Assembly (NCBI GenBank): GCA_036384215.1
Contig: DASVMX010000496.1
Span: forward strand, 1-9,647
Origin: Paraktedonobacter sp036384215
GTDB taxonomy: Bacteria > Chloroflexota > Ktedonobacteria > Ktedonobacterales > Ktedonobacteraceae
Reading direction: 5' to 3'
DNA length: 9,647 bases
Part shown: positions 4,886 to 9,647 of the stretch, in pieces
Numbering within the stretch: the stretch's first letter is position 1
Layout of the letters: every line of letters begins with the position of its first letter
Translations under genes and position numbers: made by a program
The notes under the pieces: model-generated
The model's input: only the letters and a program-made list of their open reading frames with translations
What the model was told of the DNA's origin: nothing
The model's database searches: none

Positions 4886-5524
4886 ATGACCAGCAACCTT
4901 GACCTCGTGGGGCAACAGGCTCTTTACTATCTAGAACAGAAGCACGCGGCCCGCGAACGCGCTCTGGCACGCTCGCGCTCCGCTATCAGATATTGCGCGA
5001 ACAGCATCCGCGCTACTCATCGTCACGAATTTCAGGCGGCCAGCCAGCTCTTAAATGAAGCTGGCAAGCTGCTCGCGGAAATCACCAGCGATCTGCGCCA
5101 GCACCACGACGTCTTCTACGCCGGTTTTGTTCAGGATGCTCAGAAAGAATTCGCGGAAGCCGCAACATTTTTCGCGCTGGCGCAGAACGAACCTCTGCCC
5201 CTGGCATCTGAGCTATCCATCGATTGGGCGCCCTATCTCAATGGCCTGGGAGAGGCTGTCGGTGAACTGCGCCGCTATGTGCTGGACCAGTTGCGCCGCA
5301 ATAACGTAGAAGGCAGCGAGATCTATCTTGGGCAGATGGATGATATCTACGCTCTATTAATCACCATCGACTTCCCCGATGCCGTCACTGGCGGCTTGCG
5401 CCGTACAACCGACTCGACCCGCGGCATCCTGGAAAAGACGCGCGGAGATCTCACGGTCGCGGTTGGGCAGGCGCAATTACAGCGGTCTCTGCTCGCGCTC
5501 CAACAAGAACTTCAAAAAAAATAA
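4886..5524 (+). CDS. translin-family RNA-binding protein
   Basis: A 212-residue, all-helical protein matching the translin family (COG2178), best known from archaea and eukaryotes, where translin and TRAX bind RNA or single-stranded DNA and TRAX cleaves RNA. Family hallmarks: SAIRYCANSIRATHR (about 32-46), AQKEFAEAATFFAL (about 85-98), PYLNGLGEAVGELRRYVLDQLRR (about 116-138), IYLGQMDDIYALLITIDFPD (about 146-165) and a final LRRTTDSTRGILEKTRGDL (about 171-189). Glu88 and Glu91 fall in the place of the paired TRAX glutamates and Asp162/Asp165 near the third acidic position, so nuclease activity is conceivable but unproven. ATG 4886 follows AAGGAAG with 5 nt spacing and a strong promoter. It ends in AAAAAATAA. 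Probably expressed on its own, 197 bp upstream of the prenyltransferase. Confidence 0.85.
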   Translation: MTSNLDLVGQQALYYLEQKHAARERALARSRSAIRYCANSIRATHRHEFQAASQLLNEAGKLLAEITSDLRQHHDVFYAGFVQDAQKEFAEAATFFALAQNEPLPLASELSIDWAPYLNGLGEAVGELRRYVLDQLRRNNVEGSEIYLGQMDDIYALLITIDFPDAVTGGLRRTTDSTRGILEKTRGDLTVAVGQAQLQRSLLALQQELQKK

Positions 5525-5576
5525 GGTTCTCTCCCGTCCGCTTATGCCGGGCTTATTCAAATTTCATGGTCTCTTG

Positions 5577-5582
5577 TATACT
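5577..5582 (+). promoter_or_regulatory. candidate -10 box upstream of the prenyltransferase gene
   Basis: TATACT, with only a weak TTATTC at the -35 position (5553-5558, 18-nt spacing). The leader would be about 130 nt and would contain the hairpin at 5639-5662. A perfect TATAAT at 5702-5707 was also seen but lies too close to the ribosome binding site. Confidence 0.3.
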
Positions 5583-5638
5583 GGAATTAGAACCATGCAG
5601 CTTTATACAGTATGCTTATCTTTCGTTGGGGACGCAAT

Positions 5639-5675
5639 AAAAGAGAAAGGCACATCTCTTTTCCTCTGTTTTTTT
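5639..5675 (+). terminator. hairpin plus T-run upstream of the prenyltransferase gene: terminator or attenuator
   Basis: AAAAGAGA (5639-5646) pairs with TCTCTTTT (5655-5662) around an 8-nt loop; a seven-T run follows at 5669-5675. The stem is A/T-rich and so only moderately stable, and the T-run starts 6 nt after it. It may end the translin transcript, 115 nt past its stop, or act in the leader of the next gene. Confidence 0.4.
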
Positions 5676-5721
5676 GACCTCAGCATGAGAAAGATGATCT
5701 TTATAATCAGGAGGGGGGCGT

Positions 5722-6927
5722 ATGAAGAATCAAGAAGTGCCAAATTCGAAAGATACCGCCATTGTCAAAAAAAAGGCGCCTGCCTCTTCTCAGGTGATCG
5801 CCGCTGAATCGGTGCAGGCGGAAGAGGTTCCGACTATACCACTCGATTCACTCCAGACGCTCAGTACGCTCCAGCCGGAGGTTTCAGTGCGCGCGGTGAA
5901 CGCGACTCAGATTGCGACCGTGCCGGAGCCACTGGTGGTTCAGCCGGCTGAGTACCGCCGCGGCCCCGGCGAATGGGTACGCATCTGGTGGGACGGCATT
6001 CGGCCATATTACCTGTGGTTTGCCGCGCTCCCTGTGCTGCTCGGCAGCGTGCTGGGCTGGCTCGACTCGATTACCGCGCGCAAACCGCTGGGAGATTTCC
6101 ATCCCCAGCGCCTCGCGGTCGCCCTGGCGGCGGTCTGCCTCCTGCAAATCGGCGCGAATATGCTGAACGACTACTATGATTATCTCGGTGGCATCGATAC
6201 CAGCAACTCTCTGGGACCCGGCGGCCTGATCCAGCAGGGACTGATCAAGCCTGCGCGCGTGCTGGCGATAGGCCTTTTCTTCCTGATCATTGGCGCGTTT
6301 CTCGGTGCCCTGGTGGCCTTCTATGGAGGTATCTTTGCCTTCATTTTTGGCGCGCTCGGCCTGCTGGGCGCTTATTTCTACAGCGCGCCTCCCAAAGCGC
6401 TCTCTCGCCTGACACTGGGAGAAGTGGTTATCTTCTGGCTCTTTGGCCCACTGCTTACTCTGGGCGCGTACTCTATCCAGCGCGGCAAAGTCGACAACCT
6501 GCCGCTGGTCTGTAGCATCTCGCTCGGCCTGCTGATCTCCGCCGCCTTTTATATCAACGATATGCGTGACATGGAGAGCGACGCCCAGGCTCATAAATAT
6601 ACCCTGGCCAGCCTGCTGAATGTTCGCACGAACCGCGTCGTGGTCACATTGCTCTTCCTGGGCGCGTACGTGCCTATGATCGTTCTCGGCGTTCCTTCCC
6701 ACGGCCCGCACCTGCTCCTGATCACCCTCTGGACTCTGCCCGGCATGATCGCGATCCTCATCGCGCTCTACCGCACTACCACGCCCGCTTCGCTCCACCT
6801 TACTATGCATCGAACCTTCAAATTGGTCATCCTCTTTACCATCCTGATGATCATCGCCCTCATCATCTCTATCTACATGTCCTGGCTACCCAAATTTGCG
6901 CTACCCACTCTGCCAACCGCATTCTAA
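5722..6927 (+). CDS. menA: UbiA-family prenyltransferase, MenA-like, with N-terminal extension
   Basis: A 401-residue integral membrane protein. The UbiA core runs from about 82 to 390 with about nine hydrophobic segments. The two Asp-rich prenyl-diphosphate/Mg2+ sites are present: N146 MLND YYD153 and N279 DMRDMESD287. The context of motif 2 (YINDMRDMESDAQAHKYTLA) and FGPLLTLGAYSIQ (about 241-253) resemble MenA, which attaches a polyprenyl chain to 1,4-dihydroxy-2-naphthoate in menaquinone synthesis. Another UbiA activity cannot be excluded because no other men gene is in the window. Residues 1-80 are polar, low-complexity and probably disordered, an addition to the usual length of about 300. 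Eight consecutive A residues (5767-5774) within a Lys-rich stretch could allow slippage. ATG 5722 follows AGGAGG with 7 nt spacing. Confidence 0.85.
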   Translation: MKNQEVPNSKDTAIVKKKAPASSQVIAAESVQAEEVPTIPLDSLQTLSTLQPEVSVRAVNATQIATVPEPLVVQPAEYRRGPGEWVRIWWDGIRPYYLWFAALPVLLGSVLGWLDSITARKPLGDFHPQRLAVALAAVCLLQIGANMLNDYYDYLGGIDTSNSLGPGGLIQQGLIKPARVLAIGLFFLIIGAFLGALVAFYGGIFAFIFGALGLLGAYFYSAPPKALSRLTLGEVVIFWLFGPLLTLGAYSIQRGKVDNLPLVCSISLGLLISAAFYINDMRDMESDAQAHKYTLASLLNVRTNRVVVTLLFLGAYVPMIVLGVPSHGPHLLLITLWTLPGMIAILIALYRTTTPASLHLTMHRTFKLVILFTILMIIALIISIYMSWLPKFALPTLPTAF

Positions 6928-6936
6928 CTTTTTCTC

Positions 6937-7037
6937 ATAGCAGATCTTTTTGAATGAAGAGAACGTGAGGAGATAAAAAATGGATTTCGTCCATTTTTTA
7001 TCTCCTCACGTTCTCTTCATTCAAAAAGATCTGCTAT
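6937..7037. terminator. 101-bp hairpin with perfect 48-bp arms between convergent genes
   Basis: Arms 6937-6984 and 6990-7037 are exact complements around the 5-nt loop TTTCG. The element starts 9 nt after the prenyltransferase stop and its right arm includes the whole stop codon of the uracil-DNA glycosylase gene (7034-7036). A/T-rich blocks (AAAAAATGGA / TCCATTTTTT) flank the loop. It would form an extremely stable 3' hairpin in both transcripts, consistent with a shared bidirectional terminator. Confidence 0.8.
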
Positions 7038-7750
7038 TCCTTATTTCGGGGGAGGGAAGAAGGGTTTCTGCCCTGGAGGTCTGGCAACTGCCAGTCAATT
7101 TCCGGCTTGCCAGCCGCGCGCAGAGCGTCATTGATTTGTGAAAAAGGGCGGCTGCCAAAAAAACCATTTCTGGCTGATAGGGGGGACGGGTGCGCGGACT
7201 GCACAATCGTGTGCCTGGTCGTATCAATCAGTTTCACTTTCTTCTGTGCGTATCCTCCCCACAGCACAAAAACCACCGGATCGCGCTTTTCATTGACCGC
7301 GCTGATCACCGCGTCCGTAAACTTCTCCCAGCCTTTATCCTTATGGGAATTCGGCGTATGAGCGCGCACCGTCAGCACCGCGTTCAGCAGCAAAATTCCC
7401 TGTTTCGCCCAGGGCACCAGGTAGCCGTTATTGGGAATGCGAAAGCCCACGTCCGTGTGCAGCTCTTTATACATATTGACCAGAGAAGGAGGCGGCTTAA
7501 TGCCCGGACGCACCGAGAAACACATCCCATGAGCCTGATTATTATCGTGATAGGGATCTTGCCCCAGTAACAGCACATTCACATTCTCATAGGGCGTCGC
7601 ATTTAACGCGGAAAAAACCTCGTCCTCAGGCGGAAAAACCTCGTAATTCCGCCGCTCCTCGTCGACAAACGCCGCCAGCTTCTGAAAGTATGGCTTCTGA
7701 AGTTCCCCATTCAAATGCTCATGCCAGCTCTCAGGAATGTTAACTTGCAT
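7034..7750 (-). CDS. ung: uracil-DNA glycosylase, family 1
   Basis: A 238-residue enzyme that removes uracil from DNA and begins base-excision repair in the cytosol. Diagnostic motifs are intact: GQDPYH at 63-68 with the catalytic Asp65, HGMCFSV (74-80) with the uracil-stacking Phe79, LLLNAVLTV (120-128), FVLWGGYAQKK (161-171) supplying the uracil-contacting region, and HPSPLS (187-192) with catalytic His187 in the DNA-intercalation loop, followed by GFFGSRPFSQIN. Length is normal for the family. ATG 7750 is chosen because an AGAGGT-type site precedes it and the protein starts like its relatives (MQVNIPESW); an upstream in-frame ATG at 7765 would overlap that site. Its stop codon lies in the 101-bp hairpin. 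Own promoter predicted at 7782-7810. Confidence 0.96.
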   Translation of the reverse strand: MQVNIPESWHEHLNGELQKPYFQKLAAFVDEERRNYEVFPPEDEVFSALNATPYENVNVLLLGQDPYHDNNQAHGMCFSVRPGIKPPPSLVNMYKELHTDVGFRIPNNGYLVPWAKQGILLLNAVLTVRAHTPNSHKDKGWEKFTDAVISAVNEKRDPVVFVLWGGYAQKKVKLIDTTRHTIVQSAHPSPLSARNGFFGSRPFSQINDALRAAGKPEIDWQLPDLQGRNPSSLPRNKE

Positions 7751-7781
7751 AGATATACCTCTCAATCAAATAGTTTCCCAT

Positions 7782-7810
7782 ATCTTAAACAAAAAGTCGG
7801 TGCCTGTCAC
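7782..7810 (-). promoter_or_regulatory. predicted ung promoter overlapping a 13-bp inverted repeat
   Basis: On the minus strand, GTGACA (7805-7810; five of six -35 positions), a 17-nt spacer and TAAGAT (7782-7787). The -35 sits inside GGTGACAGGCACC (7799-7811), whose ends GGTG/CACC are complementary. A protein binding that repeat would block the promoter. Start near 7775, leader about 25 nt. Confidence 0.6.
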
Positions 7811-7858
7811 CTGGATAGGAGTATTCCCTCCAAACTATTCTCCTGAGAGGCAAAGAAA

Positions 7859-7905
7859 CTGGTCATTATTCGCAGGTGAGAGGAAGAGATGCGAATAATG
7901 ACCAG
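7859..7905 (-). terminator. terminator hairpin of the FAD-dependent dehydrogenase gene
   Basis: Arms 7859-7874 (CTGGTCATTATTCGCA) and 7890-7905 are exact complements over 16 bp with a 15-nt loop. It begins 10 nt after the minus-strand stop (7916-7918), and on that strand the hairpin is followed by TTTCTTT. This fits an intrinsic terminator separating the dehydrogenase from ung. Confidence 0.7.
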
Positions 7906-7915
7906 GAGCAATGGC

Positions 7916-9571
7916 TCAAACAATAGCCTGCGCGGCGGCCCTGCCAGCGCTGCGCCCGGAGAAGATGCAGCCGCCGAGGAAGGTGCCTTCGAGGGCGCGG
8001 TAGCCGTGCATGCCGCCGCCGCCGAAGCCGCTGACCTCTCCCGCGGCGTAGAGGCCGGAAATGGGCTGGTCGTTGTCTCGCAGAACGCGACCTGAGAGGT
8101 CGGTTTTCAATCCTCCAAGGGTTTTGCGGGTGAGGATGGAGAGGCGCACGGCAAGCAGCGGTCCAGCGGCTGGATCGAGGATGCGGTGCGGTTTGGCAAC
8201 CCGGATGAGCTTGTCGCCGAGGAAGGCGCGCGCGCCGCGAATGGCGGTGATTTGCGCGTCTTTACTGAAGCGGTTCGCTATCTGGCGATCACGCGCGACA
8301 ATCACGCGTTCCAGCTCGCCAGCGTCGATCAGTCCATCTCCGGTGAGTTCGTTCATGGCCTGGACCAGTTCGGGCAGGGTCGGGCGCGCGAGGAAGTCCA
8401 CGCCCCGCTGCTGGAAGGCCGCTATGGGAGCGGGCGCGCCGGGCAGAACGCGGCTGAGCACTTTGGGAATACTGCGGCCCGTGAGGTCGGGGTTCTGTTC
8501 CGAGCCAGAAAGGGCAAATTCGCGCTCGATGATGCGCTGGTTGAGCAGGAACCAGGAATAATCATAGCCGCCGGTTGTGATTTGCTGGAGCGCCCCCAGA
8601 GTATCAAAACCAGGAAAAAGCGGAATGGGCAGGCGCTGGCCACGCGCGTCCAGCCAGAGCGGTGATGGTCCGCTTAAAATACGAATCGCGTGCCGGCTCC
8701 AGATAGGCGCGTAATTGTGGATGCCCTCGGGATAATGCCACATGCGATCAGGATTGATGACCTGTCCGCCGTGTTCCGCGACCACTTCGAGCATACGCCC
8801 GTCAACGTGATCGGGCACGCCTGAAAGCATACGCCGCGGCGCTGGACCCAGGCGCTGTGGCCAGTTGCGCCGCACCAGTTCGTGATTTCCGCCGATGCCT
8901 CCAGAGGTCACAATCACCGCCTGCGCCCTCAAGTCAAATTCTCCCGTCACCACGCGCGAACTCGGCGCGCCGCGTTCCGCTGAACTGGTTTCCAGCACCT
9001 CACCGTGCACACCCTCAACTACCCCGTCACGCGTACTCAACGCGGTTACGCGATGGCGAAAACGCAGCGTCACCAGCCCCGCTTTTACGCCCTCGCGCAC
9101 TCGCTGCGCAAAAGGCTCCAGCACACCCGGACCCGTGCCCCAGGTGACATGGAAGCGCGGCACCGAATTGCCATGCCCCGTCGCCAGATAGCCCCCGCGT
9201 TCCGCCCACTGCACAATTGGAAAAACGCGCACCCCGCGCGCGCGCAACCAGGAATACTTTTCACCAGCAGCGAAAGCCACGTATGCCTGCGCCCACTGGC
9301 GCGGCCAGTGATCCTCCTCCCGGTCAAAATCCGCGCTGCCCAGCCAGTCCTGCCAGGCCAGTTCATAGGAATCGCGAATGCCCAGTCTGCGCTGCTCCGG
9401 CGAATTGACAAAGAACAGACCGCCAAAAGACCAGAAAGCCTGCCCTCCCAATGACGCCTCAGGCTCCTGCTCCAGAATCACCACGCGCTTGCGCGCCTCC
9501 AGCAGTTCCGCCGCCGCTACCAGACCCGCCAGGCCCGCCCCAACAATAATGACATCAGCATCATTCTGCAT
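7916..9571 (-). CDS. FAD-dependent dehydrogenase, KstD/fumarate-reductase-like
   Basis: A 551-residue flavoprotein of the FAD_binding_2 class. The N-terminal dinucleotide motif VIIVGAGLAGLVAAAELL spans about 7-24 with GAGLAG at 11-16 and the ribose-binding Glu at 34-36; LGGQAFWSFGGLFFV (about 41-55) is the following FAD-contacting loop. The C-terminal FAD motif is GLYAAGEVSGFGGGGMHGYRALEG (about 506-529). Overall it resembles the roughly 550-residue actinobacterial-type FAD-binding dehydrogenases related to 3-ketosteroid delta-1-dehydrogenase, but the steroid-enzyme catalytic tyrosines were not verified, so the substrate is unknown. No signal peptide was seen; it is probably cytosolic. ATG 9571 follows GGGAG with 6 nt spacing. 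It has its own predicted promoter at 9614-9642 and terminator at 7859-7905, so it is probably monocistronic. Confidence 0.88.
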   Translation of the reverse strand: MQNDADVIIVGAGLAGLVAAAELLEARKRVVILEQEPEASLGGQAFWSFGGLFFVNSPEQRRLGIRDSYELAWQDWLGSADFDREEDHWPRQWAQAYVAFAAGEKYSWLRARGVRVFPIVQWAERGGYLATGHGNSVPRFHVTWGTGPGVLEPFAQRVREGVKAGLVTLRFRHRVTALSTRDGVVEGVHGEVLETSSAERGAPSSRVVTGEFDLRAQAVIVTSGGIGGNHELVRRNWPQRLGPAPRRMLSGVPDHVDGRMLEVVAEHGGQVINPDRMWHYPEGIHNYAPIWSRHAIRILSGPSPLWLDARGQRLPIPLFPGFDTLGALQQITTGGYDYSWFLLNQRIIEREFALSGSEQNPDLTGRSIPKVLSRVLPGAPAPIAAFQQRGVDFLARPTLPELVQAMNELTGDGLIDAGELERVIVARDRQIANRFSKDAQITAIRGARAFLGDKLIRVAKPHRILDPAAGPLLAVRLSILTRKTLGGLKTDLSGRVLRDNDQPISGLYAAGEVSGFGGGGMHGYRALEGTFLGGCIFSGRSAGRAAAQAIV

Positions 9572-9613
9572 CGCGCGCTCCCTTTCCTCTTTGAAGACTC
9601 GCTTTTGAAGAAG

Positions 9614-9642
9614 AGTTTATCATAGTCAGAAGAGGGAGGCAA
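9614..9642 (-). promoter_or_regulatory. predicted promoter of the FAD dehydrogenase, -35 inside a repeat hairpin
   Basis: On the minus strand, TTGCCT (9637-9642), a 17-nt spacer and TAAACT (9614-9619) with an upstream TGA, so an extended -10. The -35 hexamer is formed by the CTTGCCTCC half of the repeat hairpin at 9635-9647. Start near 9607, leader about 36 nt. Confidence 0.6.
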
Positions 9643-9647
9643 GCTCC
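9635..9647. repeat. GCAAG-loop hairpin repeat, locus 3, cut by the window edge
   Basis: GGAG-GCAAG-CTCC, identical to 612-624 and 3452-3464. The window ends at its last base, so any inverted partner to the right is not visible. Confidence 0.7.

Noticed and set aside
4314..4970. 218-codon minus-strand open frame crossing the 86-bp palindrome
   Set aside because: Antisense to the 4221 gene; its agreement with the plus-strand frame around 4651-4736 is only the consequence of the palindrome reading the same on both strands.
5674..5707. TTGACC and a perfect TATAAT as a promoter for the prenyltransferase gene
   Set aside because: The spacing is 22 nt, too long, and the start would fall inside the ribosome binding site.
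5884..6810. 308-codon minus-strand open frame
   Set aside because: It is antisense to the UbiA-family gene, whose membrane segments and Asp-rich motifs are clear; the antisense product is a low-complexity charged sequence typical of shadow frames.
7916..9571. Assignment of the flavoprotein as a true 3-ketosteroid dehydrogenase (kstD)
   Set aside because: Only general FAD motifs were confirmed; no steroid genes are nearby and the catalytic tyrosines were not verified.

Overview
The window looks like a piece of bacterial chromosome, most likely from a Chloroflexota of the Ktedonobacteria type. This is inferred from three things: a DUF3090 protein (known mainly from actinobacteria and Chloroflexota), bacterial SUI1 and translin-family proteins next to a MenA-like prenyltransferase, and good Shine-Dalgarno sites with sigma-70-like promoters at moderately high GC. 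No sequence search was possible, so the lineage is a judgement. There are no rRNAs, tRNAs, CRISPR arrays, transposase genes or phage genes.

Layout, left to right. A class I SAM-dependent methyltransferase runs off the left edge (minus, 1-540). A 454-bp divergent intergenic region follows, rich in small inverted repeats. Next is a translationally coupled pair of unknown genes: an 81-residue protein ending in Gly-Gly (995-1240) and a 144-residue single-pass membrane protein (1237-1671). A perfect 32-bp palindrome separates these from a convergent two-gene operon, a D-2-hydroxyacid dehydrogenase followed by DUF3090 (3317 down to 1715). A 313-bp gene-free stretch then carries a nested hairpin repeat. 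It is followed by a SUI1/YciH-type initiation factor (minus, 3990-3631) and, divergent to it, an unrecognised 145-residue protein (4221-4658) whose last codons lie inside a perfect 86-bp palindrome. A translin-family protein (4886-5524) with a strong promoter comes next, then a MenA-like UbiA prenyltransferase with an 80-residue N-terminal extension (5722-6927). A 101-bp hairpin with perfect 48-bp arms separates that gene from uracil-DNA glycosylase (minus, 7750-7034). The last gene is a KstD-like FAD-dependent dehydrogenase (minus, 9571-7916).

The genes look mostly like housekeeping and metabolism: base-excision repair, translation initiation, RNA binding, quinone prenylation and redox enzymes. 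They do not form one pathway. The most unusual content is between the genes. First, a family of small hairpins with a fixed AG-GCAAG-CT core and stems that differ between copies but stay complementary occurs at three loci. One copy appears to supply the -35 element of the FAD dehydrogenase promoter. Second, very long perfect palindromes lie against or across stop codons at several gene ends. Third, the Gly-Gly-ended small protein could be a divergent ubiquitin-like or MoaD-like beta-grasp protein paired with a membrane partner.
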